Notes: generated by a model from the letters alone, not told the origin. A stretch of DNA of 64,000 nt from Paludisphaera borealis (GCF_001956985.1 NZ_CP019082.1:682001-746000), one strand, 5' to 3'. Shown: positions 8,330 to 20,880, numbered from the stretch's first letter. Numbers and translations: made by a program.

Positions 8330-9790
8330 TCAGAATTCCCAGACGCGACGGCCTTTGAGGAACATGGTGACGTAGCCGTCCTCGCTGATCTTGAGGACCG
8401 GGCCGTGCTGCGAGGCGGCCAGGGCGGCGAGGGTGCGGGCACCCTGGACGGAGCGGCCGAGTTCGAGGGTTTCGGCGGAGATCCGGAGGATGGCGCCGAA
8501 TGTAAGGAGATTGCCGTCGGGGTCGGCCACGACGGCGCCGTCGAGGCTGGCGATGGATTCCAGTACAGTCGGTTCGAGCACGGTGAGGTTCATGCCGCGG
8601 ACGGCGTGGTGCAGGGCGCGCTTGGCCAGCCGCGGGGAAAGGTTCTCGGGGTCCTGGGGGTCGTCGACGGCGACCTCCTCGGTCATCCGGTCGATGGGGG
8701 CGATGAGCTGGGCGATCGACTTCTCGGGGTCGCGGACCACGACGAGCAGGGCGCCGACGCGGGCCGCGCTGAGGTTGAGCGCGGCCTGGAAGAGCCGGCG
8801 GGCCAGGCCGCCGTCGCTGGAATGCTTCACCGCTTCGCGCCAGAGGGCGAACTTGGCGGGGATGTCGAGCAGCCGCCAACGGCCGTCGCTGAAGCTGAAC
8901 ATCAGTTCGCCATGCGCGAAGATCTTGATGTCCTGCGCGGGGGTGAGGACCAGGCAGACGTGTCCTCCCGAGACGGTGGCGCGGGCGTGGCTCTGGTAGA
9001 GCCTGGGGCAGAGATGGGCGGGCGGGGATTCCGGCTGGGTCTGCTCGGCCCACTGCCCGATGTCGGCGACTCGCACGAGTTCGCCCTGGCGGTCGACGAC
9101 GAAGACGGTCCGGGAGCCGTCGCAGAGGCGATGAAACCCCTTGATTGCGGTCAGCCGGGCGTTGAACTGCGGCGCCCCGACGAGGTTTTCGCGGCCCGGC
9201 AGCGTCGGGTCGTGCTCTGTTCCCAGCAGCAAGGCGCCGGTGGTCACGCGGCGGTTCTCGTAGGTCGAGAGCGCCGCCAGGCGGAGGGCTTCGAGGGCGG
9301 CGGGGATGCGGTACGGGCTGGCCCCGGCCAGGTAGTCGGCGATGATCAGGTCTTCGGTGACGAAGTGGAACCGTTCCACCCGGTTGTCGAGTTCCTGGTC
9401 GAAAAGGCCCCGAAACCGGTAGTCGACGGCGCGGACGATGACGTCGATCATCCGCCGCTCGGAAGCCAGCAGGGGGACGGGGCTCCCCGGCTGGAAGGTG
9501 AGCCGCGAACCCAGCCACTCGATGTCGATCGCCAGCCGGTCGGGATCGTCCACGAGGCGGTACGAGGGCTCGGCGAGGAGGCCGTCCCAGTCGATGATGC
9601 TGCGATCGCCCTGGATCTCGAGCACCGAATCGGGGAAGAAATGCTCGAGCGTGCGCCTCATGATCATCTGATAGAGGCCCACGACCTTGGAGATCGGGCC
9701 CACGGGGCGGTCGGGTCGGGCCTGCACGGGCTGCTCCGGCGTCGTCACGGGCGCGTCGAATCGTATCGACTTCGATGTCGCTAGGTTCAT
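8330..9790 (-). CDS. DisA_N (diadenylate cyclase-like) domain protein with degenerate motif
   Basis: A 486-residue protein. The N-terminal 330 residues match nothing I know. The C-terminal ~150 residues resemble the DAC/DisA_N fold that makes c-di-AMP: helix plus strand at 335-352 (AALNLSAARVGALLVVV), the DGA motif at 417-419 in SLDGAVVADPDGNLLTFGAIL, and a second motif region at 450-456 followed by PVLKISEDGYVTMF. In active cyclases the second motif is RHRAA; here it is GARTLAA, so only the first arginine and the alanines remain. Either the protein is inactive and binds nucleotide, or it has another activity. The gene stands alone, convergent to the repeat array, with a weak ribosome site. 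Domain call is fairly confident; activity is not. Confidence 0.65.
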   Translation of the reverse strand: MNLATSKSIRFDAPVTTPEQPVQARPDRPVGPISKVVGLYQMIMRRTLEHFFPDSVLEIQGDRSIIDWDGLLAEPSYRLVDDPDRLAIDIEWLGSRLTFQPGSPVPLLASERRMIDVIVRAVDYRFRGLFDQELDNRVERFHFVTEDLIIADYLAGASPYRIPAALEALRLAALSTYENRRVTTGALLLGTEHDPTLPGRENLVGAPQFNARLTAIKGFHRLCDGSRTVFVVDRQGELVRVADIGQWAEQTQPESPPAHLCPRLYQSHARATVSGGHVCLVLTPAQDIKIFAHGELMFSFSDGRWRLLDIPAKFALWREAVKHSSDGGLARRLFQAALNLSAARVGALLVVVRDPEKSIAQLIAPIDRMTEEVAVDDPQDPENLSPRLAKRALHHAVRGMNLTVLEPTVLESIASLDGAVVADPDGNLLTFGAILRISAETLELGRSVQGARTLAALAASQHGPVLKISEDGYVTMFLKGRRVWEF

Positions 9791-10124
9791 AGCCGACGGT
9801 CCCTCGGGCTATTTCGGGCTCTCGTCCAAGGCTGTTCCACCCAGGCCGGGCAGGGTTCCGAGCATACCAGCCCGCGTCGATTTGGCGATCGGAAAAACCG
9901 CGAAATCGGAATTCTTCAACTTGAGGACGCACGGCGGACGATCGAGAAGGAATGTCGTCCCCGCCGACCGGTCGGGGCCGCCGTCCGCCTTGTGGCTTTT
10001 GGACCGTACTGCTAGGATTCGCCGCCCTCCTCCAAACCCGTTGCGGGGGGCGTCGTCGCGGAGGCAACGGGCCTCGAGTCGCCGCGGACCGTCCGGGAAC
10101 CGGCTTGCAGGGAGATTTGACCTG
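9791..10124. other. Divergent intergenic region, no gene seen
   Basis: Separates the DAC-like gene (leftward) from the phosphatase gene (rightward), so it must hold both promoters. An AGGGA lies about 11 bases before the ATG at 10125. No operator or RNA element is recognisable. Confidence 0.4.
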
Positions 10125-10823
10125 ATGTCCACGCGTCGAAAATGGTTCCGTCTGGCGTTGTCGATCGGTCTTGCGGCTCTTGCGGCCCACCTCCTCTGGA
10201 GGCACGGCCACGACTACGTCTTCCCGAACCAGTTCGCCGAGGTCGTGCCTGGCAAGATCTATCGAGGCGCCTGGCAGAAGGAATGGCCCATGCGGCAGAT
10301 CGCCCGTGATCGCAAGATCAAGACGATCCTGGCCCTGGCCCACCCCTACGACAGCGCGATCGCGGTCAAGGAGCGCGCGCTGGCCAAGGAACTGGGCATT
10401 CGCTGGGTGCATGTGCCGATCATCGACCAGCGCTCGGAAGAACAGCCCAAGACCATCTTCGAGCTGCTCGACGACGCGGCGGCCGTCCTTAACGACCCCG
10501 CGAACTACCCGATCTTCTTTCATTGCCACCACGGATTGAACCGTGTGTCGATGACGCAGATCGCCTACCGCACCAAATATTGCGGCTGGACGCTTGAACA
10601 GGCGACCGACGAGGTGGCGTCGAGTTTCGGGTTGGTCACGGTCAACCACGGGCCCGACTTCCGCACGATGACCAACTATTACGACAAGTGCGTACTGCCG
10701 TTCCGCGAATCGAAGGCCGCCGAGGAGACCGCCGTCGCCGCCGAGAAGTCGGCCGAGCTGGCGACGAAGAGCGTCCCGGCACCCCGGACGGCCGCCGATC
10801 AGCCCGCCGCGATGCGCCGCTGA
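10125..10823 (+). CDS. Membrane-anchored tyrosine/dual-specificity phosphatase-like protein
   Basis: A 232-residue protein with an N-terminal hydrophobic anchor (WFRLALSIGLAALAAHLLW), then a compact phosphatase domain. It contains PGKIYRGAWQKEWPM, typical of bacterial and plant DSP-like phosphatases, and the active-site loop FFHCHHGLNRVSM, which fits HCxxGxxR. The preceding acid loop would be in VPIIDQRSEEQP. The C-terminal 45 residues are an Ala/Glu/Lys-rich tail. The ATG at 10125 is preferred over upstream in-frame codons because it gives the hydrophobic anchor. The substrate may be phosphotyrosine, phosphoinositide or RNA 5'-phosphate; the sequence does not say. Confidence 0.75.
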   Translation: MSTRRKWFRLALSIGLAALAAHLLWRHGHDYVFPNQFAEVVPGKIYRGAWQKEWPMRQIARDRKIKTILALAHPYDSAIAVKERALAKELGIRWVHVPIIDQRSEEQPKTIFELLDDAAAVLNDPANYPIFFHCHHGLNRVSMTQIAYRTKYCGWTLEQATDEVASSFGLVTVNHGPDFRTMTNYYDKCVLPFRESKAAEETAVAAEKSAELATKSVPAPRTAADQPAAMRR

Positions 10824-11011
10824 CCGCCGTCGCCGACGGCCCGACGGAATCCAGGCCGCCCGTCGCCGGAACCGTGCTTGATTCCCAGCCCGTTTACCCT
10901 AGAATTGACGGAATGAGTCGGGAGTCCTTCGTGGCTCCCTTTACGTCGTGGTTTTCGTCCGATCGTTGGTCCTGAAAGACGGCCGAGAGGCTGATAAGGG
11001 AGTTCCCTCTA

Positions 11012-11521
11012 TTGAACATCCGTCCCGCGCGCGTTGGTGACGTCCCCTCCATCTATGAGTTGATCCGCACGTTCGCCGACCGGAAGGTCATGATCCGGAG
11101 GTCTTTAGGCGAGCTGTACGAGTCGATCCGCGAGTTTCAGGTCGCGATCGACGACAACGATCGGGTGGTGGGTTGTGCGGCCTTGCACGTGTTCTGGGAA
11201 GACCTGGCCGAGCTGAAATGCCTGGCCGTGGCCGAGGACGTTCAAAGGGCCGGGGTCGGCCGCGGGCTGGTCGAAGCCTGCTGGAACCAGGCGCGCGAGC
11301 TGGAGATCAATTCGGTCTTCGCGCTGACCTACGCCGTCGAGTTCTTCGAGCGGTGCGGTTACCAGCAGATGGACAAGGCCGACCTGCCCCACAAGATCTG
11401 GAACGAGTGCGTGCGCTGCCCGCTCTTTCCGAACTGCACCGAAGTCGCGTTGATCCGGTCGCACGAGCCCGTGCCGAGGACCGCCGACGCTGAGAACCGG
11501 TTACAGTTGATCCAGGTCTGA
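11012..11521 (+). CDS. GNAT acetyltransferase, ArgA-like (N-acetylglutamate synthase type)
   Basis: A 169-residue single-domain GNAT protein. It starts at TTG with AAGGGAG nine bases upstream. The acetyl-CoA loop is CLAVAEDVQRAGVGRGLVEA. The C-terminal half has NSVFALTYAVEFFERCGYQQ, then KIWNECVRCPLFPNCTEVAL with paired cysteines, which is the pattern of the short stand-alone N-acetylglutamate synthases (as in actinobacteria) that make the first arginine precursor. No other arginine gene is nearby. The next gene begins 25 bases downstream. I would call it ArgA-like rather than proven. Confidence 0.75.
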   Translation: MNIRPARVGDVPSIYELIRTFADRKVMIRRSLGELYESIREFQVAIDDNDRVVGCAALHVFWEDLAELKCLAVAEDVQRAGVGRGLVEACWNQARELEINSVFALTYAVEFFERCGYQQMDKADLPHKIWNECVRCPLFPNCTEVALIRSHEPVPRTADAENRLQLIQV

Positions 11522-11546
11522 TCCCCATCAAGGCGGAGCGTCGTCC

Positions 11547-13286
11547 TTGAGCGGATCAGCAACGAGTCGAAACACCCCGGGCGACCCGCCGGCCGACGCC
11601 GGATCGCCCGGGCGGCTCCGCCCGCGGCGACTCGCTGTATCCGTGGGCGTCGGCCTGGCGACCCTGGCGATCATGCTGGCCGCCGAGCCAAGGCTGGCGA
11701 TCGTCTGGGACGAGGGCTACACCCTGGGCCGCGAGGCCCGGCTGCGGACCTGGTTTCGGGCCCTCCGCGACCCCCAGGCGTTCGCCGCGACCTGGGTTCC
11801 TCCCGTCGAGGAGCTGGTGCAGCAGGTCGGCGCGCCGGCCCCGAGGCCCGACCAGGTCGACACGCGGTCGAAGCTCCTGTTCGACCCGCGCGTCCTCGCC
11901 TGGTTCTGGCCGTTCGCCCGCGAGGAGCCGCACGGCCACCCGCCATTCTACGCCCTCCTCGGACTGGCCGGTGATGTGCTGGCCCCGACCTGGCAAACTT
12001 TGCCACGTGCGCGGTTGGGCCCGATCTTGCTGTTCAGCCTCTGCGCGGGGGCCGTATTCCACTTCGTCGCCCGGCGTTGGGGAGGGTGGGCCGCAGCCGT
12101 CGCGGCCGGAGCCTGGGTGTTGCAGCCGAACCTCTTCGGTCATGGACACTACGCCGCGTACGACGCCGTCCTGAGCGCGCTCTGGCTGCTCGCCGTCTTC
12201 TCGTTCGTTGCGGCCGTGGACGACAACGAACCGGCCATCCGACGTCTTAAGTGGCTATCGGTTCTCATCTTCGGCGTGATTCTTGGCTGCGCGATGGCCA
12301 CGAAGCTGACGGGCTGGTTCCTGCCGATTCCGTTCGTGGTCTGGGCCGTCCTTTACCGCCGCCGTCGGGCGTTCTGGGTGCTCGGCGTCGGCCTAGCGGT
12401 CGGTTTCGGCGTGCTCTTGCTGCTCAATCCCCCCTGGTGGACCGAGCCGGTGACGGGTCTGGTTCGATTCTTCCGGTCAAACCTCACCCGGGGGCGGACG
12501 ATCCCGATCCCGGTCCAGTTCCTGGGGACGATCTACCAGACGCCCCTCGAATCGCTCCCCTGGTACAACACGATCGTCTGGACGGTCTTCGTCACGCCGG
12601 TCGGCTTTCTGATTCTGGGCCTGGCCGGAGTCTACCGGGCCGTCGCTCGGATCAAGACGGAGCCCGTCGGCCTCTTGATCCTCGGGCACTGGCTCTTCCT
12701 GTTGGCCCTCCGGGCCGCTCCGCACACGCCGGGGCATGACGGCGTTCGGCTGTTTCTGCCGGCGTTCGGCGTCCTGGCCCTGCTGGCGGGCCTTGGCGTC
12801 GGTCAAATCGGGCAATGGCTGGGGAAGGCGTCGAGGTGGATCGCCTCGGCCAGCCTGGCGGAAGGACTTCTGAGCGTGCTCGTCATGATGCCGACGCCTC
12901 TGGCCTACTTTAGCCCGATCGTCGTCGGCTTGCTGGGGGCGGTCCGGCTGGGGATGGAGCCGACCTACTACTGGGACGGGCTCGATCCCGCCGCCCTGGC
13001 CTGGCTTCGCGACAACACCCGGCCTGGTCAGACCATCCAGTTCGCCACGTTCCCGACCTCGTGGCTCTACCTGCGCGAGACCGGGGCGCTCCCCCGCCGC
13101 CTGGCTCCCATCGATCTGGGAACCCCCGCCTGGTACGTCCTGCAGAACCGGCCGGGAGCATGGGCGCCCTGGGACCGGGCCCTTGTCAGCCGGGCGACCC
13201 CCGAGTTCACGGTCGATAAACTCGGCGTCCCCCTGGTCTGGATCTTCCCCTACCGTGCGCTTCAGGAAGCCGCCCGGGGGCGTTGA
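11547..13286 (+). CDS. GT-C-type polytopic membrane glycosyltransferase-like protein
   Basis: A 579-residue protein with about ten hydrophobic segments. After the first membrane helix (LAVSVGVGLATLAIMLAAE) comes AIVWDEGYTLGRE, matching the DE motif of the first periplasmic loop in PMT/ArnT-like GT-C enzymes. Other features shared with the gene at 20881 are FGHGHYAAYDAVLSALWLL, PAPHTPGHDGVRLFLPAF and a C-terminal periplasmic domain. These enzymes transfer sugars from lipid-linked donors. It starts at TTG with AAGGCGGAG eight bases upstream, 25 bases after the GNAT gene. Acceptor and donor are unknown. Confidence 0.7.
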   Translation: MSGSATSRNTPGDPPADAGSPGRLRPRRLAVSVGVGLATLAIMLAAEPRLAIVWDEGYTLGREARLRTWFRALRDPQAFAATWVPPVEELVQQVGAPAPRPDQVDTRSKLLFDPRVLAWFWPFAREEPHGHPPFYALLGLAGDVLAPTWQTLPRARLGPILLFSLCAGAVFHFVARRWGGWAAAVAAGAWVLQPNLFGHGHYAAYDAVLSALWLLAVFSFVAAVDDNEPAIRRLKWLSVLIFGVILGCAMATKLTGWFLPIPFVVWAVLYRRRRAFWVLGVGLAVGFGVLLLLNPPWWTEPVTGLVRFFRSNLTRGRTIPIPVQFLGTIYQTPLESLPWYNTIVWTVFVTPVGFLILGLAGVYRAVARIKTEPVGLLILGHWLFLLALRAAPHTPGHDGVRLFLPAFGVLALLAGLGVGQIGQWLGKASRWIASASLAEGLLSVLVMMPTPLAYFSPIVVGLLGAVRLGMEPTYYWDGLDPAALAWLRDNTRPGQTIQFATFPTSWLYLRETGALPRRLAPIDLGTPAWYVLQNRPGAWAPWDRALVSRATPEFTVDKLGVPLVWIFPYRALQEAARGR

Positions 13287-13321
13287 TTGATCAGAAAATG
13301 GCCTTGCGAAGGCCTGCCCCG

Positions 13322-13400
13322 ATACAAGCTCGAAGCGCCAGCGAGTGGATGCTTCCCCTGGCCCGACGGAGATTCACTCGCTGGCGCTTCGAGCTTGTAT
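13322..13400. repeat. 26-bp perfect inverted repeat (hairpin) after the membrane protein gene
   Basis: 13322-13347 (begins ATACAAGCTCGAAGCGCC) is the exact reverse complement of 13375-13400, with a 27-base loop. A transcript would fold into a long stem, so it may stop transcription, but there is no U-tract. The arm resembles dispersed intergenic repeats of planctomycetes. The rest of 13287-13675 shows no gene. Confidence 0.85.
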
Positions 13401-13675
13401 TCGGACCCGGGGCACTTTCATGAGGCCGGGGGTCGCCACGGCGTCATGATGGTTCGTATTGGGAGGCCGCTCGCGGCACGACCCAGAGCCCTCTTGATGG
13501 GGTGGGGCGACTAGCTTGAAATGGCGGCTCGCGGCCCGACGTGAGCCAAAAAACGAACCGGGTGTGAGGCGAGAGATCGCTTCACACCCGGCCGCATGTA
13601 TCACGGGCAAACCGTCACCCTGACGCACGGATAGGATGTGCGTTGCTGGGTTTGGGCGTTGCAATGGGGGGTTGC

Positions 13676-14041
13676 TCAGTTCTGGGCCGAGGCCTGGGGG
13701 GCGGCGTAGACCGGAGCGGCGAAGACCGGGGCGGGGGCGGCCGAGTAGACGACTTCGCCGCAAGGAGCCGGGGCGGGCTCACAGGCGGCCTTCTTGTGGC
13801 CGTGGCCGAAGCTCAAGTGCTTGCCCTTGAGGGGGTTCTTGAGCGCGAAGCAATGCTTCTTGGCCGGGGCCGCGCACTCGGCGACGACCGGGGCCGGGGC
13901 GCAAACCGGGGCCGGAGCGCAAACCGGAGCCGGGGCCGCACAGGCGACCTTCTTCGACTTGTGGCACGCCTCGGCGCTGTTGACCAAGAGGAAAGACCCG
14001 ACCAGAGCGCTGAAAGCCAGGGTCATCAGGTGCCGCTTCAT
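13676..14041 (-). CDS. Small exported Cys/Pro/Ala-rich repeat protein
   Basis: A 121-residue protein with a clear signal peptide (MKRHLMTLAFSALVGSFLLV, cleavage near NSAEA-C). The mature part begins with HKSKKVACAAPAP and has CAPAPV repeats, then a His/Lys-rich patch (GKHLSFGHGHKKAAC) and an Ala/Pro-rich end. The ATG at 14041 has GGAGAG seven bases upstream. Such proteins are common and lineage-specific in Isosphaeraceae; the function is unknown. The cysteines suggest disulphides or metal binding in the periplasm. Confidence 0.75.
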   Translation of the reverse strand: MKRHLMTLAFSALVGSFLLVNSAEACHKSKKVACAAPAPVCAPAPVCAPAPVVAECAAPAKKHCFALKNPLKGKHLSFGHGHKKAACEPAPAPCGEVVYSAAPAPVFAAPVYAAPQASAQN

Positions 14042-14417
14042 GTGTGAACTCTCCGAAAGATTGAGTCTGCCGATCTTGATTCTTTGGAACCGTCGATCGA
14101 CCATGCATTGGGACCAGGTAAATCCTGGGCATCACCGTAAAGTAGGGTAAATAATCGGGCGCGAAATGCCAACCCCCAAGGTCAACTTTCCCGGAAAAGC
14201 TTGAGTAGTCCCCCGGCAATCTCATTGCGTTCGCTTTTATCGTTAAATAGGTAAGTCGGCCTGGGATGTCTGTGTTGTGAGAAGGTGTACACGCTGGATC
14301 GACGGGAGTGGCAAGCATGCGCCGTTGTTTCGTCGGGAGGCGGTCGGGGGGGGCGAGGCGGTAGGCAGATCCGATGTCGCAATCGGGCAAGGGGATAGGG
14401 ATGTTTCGACGGGTCGA
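14042..14417. other. Intergenic, nothing certain
   Basis: A relatively A+T-rich stretch (14140-14260) upstream of the small exported protein gene probably holds its promoter. No conserved element can be named. Confidence 0.4.
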
Positions 14418-17822
<3,405 letters not shown>

Positions 17823-17985
17823 GACGCACGCTCCTCAACAGGGTCTTCGCCCTTGCGTCCTCCTCCTCTTCCTGGTTCCGCTCGGCCACATGGTTCATGT
17901 GGCCGATGCATTCATAGTAGTAGGCGGTTTCAACGCGAGCAATGAAAAAGGGAATCTTCCGACAGCGGGAGGCGTCGGGGCTGGA

Positions 17986-18621
17986 TCACGGCTTTGCTGG
18001 GGGAGGAGTCGGTTTGATCGGATCGGGCGCCTCGACTGCGTCGGCGATCGCGGCGGCCACGTAAGGATGATCGCCGAACAGATAAGGGACCTGCTGAGCG
18101 TTGGCCTGGTTCGCGAGGTCGATCGCCTCGGCGGTTCCCGCCGCCACATGCCGGGTGTAGTGGACGCAGCACATGCACCGCAGTTCCTTCTCAACCATGA
18201 AGCAAAGCGGCCAGCATTTGCCGCAGCCCTTGGACTCTCCCGCCGTGGGAGCCTGCGCCGAGGGCGTCGCGTGATCGTGGGGCGATTGCGGAGCCGGCGC
18301 GGGGAGCGATTGGGGAGTGGGCGTCGGAGGCGGCGTATAACAGGGCCGGGTGGGATTGGGGATGACGATCTTCGTGAGCGTCGGCGCCAGTTCATAGTAC
18401 GTCGCCGTCGTGTACACCGGCGCCGCCCCCGGCTTGCAGAGCCGGTGGAGATGCCCCTTGTAAACCGGGGCGCTCGCCGGCGCCTGCTGGACGATTCCGG
18501 TCCTCAGCACCGGATAATACGCGACCACCGGGACGACGATGATTCCATTCGCAACAGCTCGCTCGCTCGATACTCCTAGACCGACCAGCATGCAGGCGAT
18601 GACCGGACCTCGAAGTCTCAT
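17986..18621 (-). CDS. Exported Pro-rich, Cys-containing protein, unknown function
   Basis: A 211-residue protein with signal peptide MRLRGPVIACMLVGLGVSS. Next comes a tyrosine/valine-rich part (VVPVVAYYPVLRTG, YTTATYYELAPTL), then a proline-rich stretch and a cysteine cluster with spacing CGKCWPLC...CMCC, suggesting metal binding or disulphides. The end is again proline-rich (TPPPAKP). The ATG at 18621 has GAGGAG six bases upstream. The frame is open further upstream, but those residues include the A+T-rich promoter patch and are rejected. No family recognised. Confidence 0.65.
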   Translation of the reverse strand: MRLRGPVIACMLVGLGVSSERAVANGIIVVPVVAYYPVLRTGIVQQAPASAPVYKGHLHRLCKPGAAPVYTTATYYELAPTLTKIVIPNPTRPCYTPPPTPTPQSLPAPAPQSPHDHATPSAQAPTAGESKGCGKCWPLCFMVEKELRCMCCVHYTRHVAAGTAEAIDLANQANAQQVPYLFGDHPYVAAAIADAVEAPDPIKPTPPPAKP

Positions 18622-18659
18622 GGGTGCTCCTCGGCGTGGACGACTTGGGGCGAACAGGT

Positions 18660-18740
18660 GGATTGCACAGAATGAATAGAATACATGGGGTTTGGTTGAA
18701 AAAAAAGAATAGTACGGAAAAAGTTTTCCGCCCCTTCGTC
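18660..18740. promoter_or_regulatory. A+T-rich divergent promoter region with short palindrome
   Basis: A sharp A+T-rich patch between the leftward exported-protein gene and the rightward PHP-like gene. It contains CGGAAAAAGTTTTCCG (18715-18730; 7-base arms, 2-base centre), a possible operator, and TATTCT-like boxes on the minus strand. The assignment is by composition and position only. Confidence 0.35.
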
Positions 18741-18841
18741 GGCTCTGGATCTGGGGAAGCTTGAATTCGCCGGGTCGGACCCTGAGAATCGGTTCCCTCG
18801 GTAAGGACGCCCCGACCGTCTGGGAGACCTGGATCGCATCC

Positions 18842-20248
18842 ATGGGAATCACGATGTTCATGCCGCGACGTGGAGTTGCTTCGACGTTCGCCGCGCGGGC
18901 GGTGTTGGCGGTCGTCTTGACGACGACGGGTCGGGGGGGGGCGGCCGAGGAGCCGAAGAAGCCCGACGCGGCCCCGAAGGTCACGTCGCGGGAGCGTCTC
19001 AGCCGGCGGCGGTTGGCGGCCGCGCATGAGGCCGTCGCGCGGATCGCGAAGGGGAGGCGGACGCTCGATCCGCCCTCCGGATTCCACGACTACCGCGCCA
19101 TCCTGCACGCGCACGCCGAAGACTCGGCCCACACCGGCGGCACGCGTCCCGAGATCCTTGCCGAGGCGAAGCGCGCCGGGGTCGACGCCGTCTTGCTGAG
19201 CGACCATTACCGCCCGCCCCGCGACTTCGTGAAAGATAGCTGGCGGGGCCTGCGCGAGGGCGTGCTGTTCGTGCCGGGCTCGGAGGTTCGGGGGTTCCTG
19301 GCCTATCCGATGAAGTCGGTGATGGCTCGGATGGAAGCCCCCCTGCCCGACTTCGTCTCGGCGGTGACATCCGACGGCGGCCTGATCTTCCTGTCGCACA
19401 TCGAGGAGCGGCCCGACCACTCGATGGAGGGGCTGACGGGCCTGGAGATCTACAACCGCCACTACGACGCCAAGCGCGACGCCGCCGGCATGCTGGCGCT
19501 GATCCTGAAGGTCACTGCGCCCGATTCGCTGCGCGAGCTGGAGGAAGACCTCGCCAGGTATCCCGAGGAACTGTTCGCCTTCCATGTCGAGTATCCGGCC
19601 GAGTACCTCGCCAAGTGGGACCGTGAGACCAAGGAGCGGCGGCTGACCGGTGTGGCCGCGAACGACTGCCATCACAACCAGGTGCTGATCGTGAAGATGA
19701 TCGACGAGGGTTCGGTGCGCGTGGGGACGAACGTCGACAAGGACGAAGACATGCGGAAGTTCTCAGCCCTGCTCCGCCCGGGAATCCGCGCCATGACGAA
19801 AGGTCGGAAGCCCGGCGACGTGCTCGCGCGGGTCGACCTCGATCCCTATCACCGCTCGTTCCAGAACGTGAGCACGCACGTTTTCGCCCCCGAACTGACC
19901 GAGCCGGCCGTCCGCGAGGCGCTTCGCGAGGGCCGCGCCTACGTGAGCCACGACTGGATGTGCGACCCGCGGGGCTTCCGGTTCGGCCTCGTCGAGCCGG
20001 CCGTCTTGATGGGGGGCGAGGTTGCCTTCAAGCCGGGTCTCAAGCTCTCGGCGTCGTTCCCGGTCGCCTGCCGGATCCGGCTGATCCAGGACGGCCGGGA
20101 AGTCGTCAGTCGGTCGGGCGACTCGCTCGAATACGAGGTGACCGCGCCCGGCGTCTACCGGGTCGAAGGCTGGCTCGACCTTGGCGGCGAGGAGCGCGGG
20201 TGGATCTACGTGAATCCGATCTACGTGAGGGGCTCGCGACACCAGTAG
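18842..20248 (+). CDS. Exported PHP-like metal-dependent phosphoesterase domain protein
   Basis: A 468-residue protein. A signal-like N-terminus (ASTFAARAVLAVVLTTTG) is followed by a basic helix and a PHP-type domain: YRAILHAHAEDSAHTGG, which parallels the first HxH motif of PHP phosphoesterases, AGVDAVLLSDHYRPP with the next histidine, and later FLSHIEERPDH and VAANDCHHNQVL. The C-terminal 110 residues look like a beta-sandwich (CRIRLIQDGREVVSRSG, GVYRVEGWLDL). The start could also be the ATG at 18854 or 18860. Its last 28 bases overlap the end of the convergent DinB gene. Substrate unknown. Confidence 0.65.
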   Translation: MGITMFMPRRGVASTFAARAVLAVVLTTTGRGGAAEEPKKPDAAPKVTSRERLSRRRLAAAHEAVARIAKGRRTLDPPSGFHDYRAILHAHAEDSAHTGGTRPEILAEAKRAGVDAVLLSDHYRPPRDFVKDSWRGLREGVLFVPGSEVRGFLAYPMKSVMARMEAPLPDFVSAVTSDGGLIFLSHIEERPDHSMEGLTGLEIYNRHYDAKRDAAGMLALILKVTAPDSLRELEEDLARYPEELFAFHVEYPAEYLAKWDRETKERRLTGVAANDCHHNQVLIVKMIDEGSVRVGTNVDKDEDMRKFSALLRPGIRAMTKGRKPGDVLARVDLDPYHRSFQNVSTHVFAPELTEPAVREALREGRAYVSHDWMCDPRGFRFGLVEPAVLMGGEVAFKPGLKLSASFPVACRIRLIQDGREVVSRSGDSLEYEVTAPGVYRVEGWLDLGGEERGWIYVNPIYVRGSRHQ

Positions 20249-20724
20249 ATCAGGTCGGTCATGGCGGGTTGGCCTCCCGAGGCGCGGACGAGCATCGCGA
20301 TCTGGCCGCGATGGTACCACGAGTGGCCGAAAAGCTGGGTCAGGATCTCCTCGACGGTATTGCGGAACCGGTTGCCGTCGAAGCTCTGATACTCGACGAC
20401 GCGGTCGAGCGCGTCGTCGTCGTCGAGCTTGGCGTAGGCGTCGGCCCAGAGGGCTTCCACCTCGCGGCAATCGTCCTTGAGCTGGCTCAATTCGACCTCG
20501 GCGGGGAACAACTGCCCCTTGAAAAGTGGGGCCATCCCCAGCCTGCCGAGCCACGCGCGACGCGCCGCGACGACGTGTCCGAAAATCGTCAGCGCCCGGC
20601 GGAATTCGGGATCGGACCGGCGTTCCTCGGGGACGGTTTCGAGCGACGCCAGGACCTTGGCATGGGCGTCACGTTCGTAGTCGAACCAGCGTTGGAAGCG
20701 ATCGATCAAGGAATTCGCCATCAT
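20221..20724 (-). CDS. DinB/DUF664-like metalloprotein
   Basis: A 167-residue four-helix protein. The three histidines expected for the metal site of the DinB/YfiT fold are H50 (IFGHVVAARRAWL), H134 and H138 (FGHSWYHRGQIAML). The end, PAMTDLIYWCRE, fits the family. Family members include thiol transferases and proteins of unknown role; no substrate can be assigned. There are two adjacent ATG codons at the start. The 3' end overlaps the convergent PHP-like gene by 28 bases. Confidence 0.85.
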   Translation of the reverse strand: MMANSLIDRFQRWFDYERDAHAKVLASLETVPEERRSDPEFRRALTIFGHVVAARRAWLGRLGMAPLFKGQLFPAEVELSQLKDDCREVEALWADAYAKLDDDDALDRVVEYQSFDGNRFRNTVEEILTQLFGHSWYHRGQIAMLVRASGGQPAMTDLIYWCREPLT

Positions 20725-20880
20725 TTTGCTCCAGGGTTCGGTTGTGAAGCCGCGACACGACGTTCGCGATCGAGGACACGAACCTATCGATCCGAGTTCG
20801 CCCCGGCCGGGATCGAGAAACTTTGGCGGCCGATGGTATCATGACTCGTGAGACGAAGACACGAGACCAGGGGATTGGCG

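Noticed and set aside
9687-10124. Extended N-terminus of the phosphatase-like protein
   Set aside because: The extra 146 codons overlap the start of the divergent gene and lack a signal; the ATG at 10125 gives a membrane anchor.
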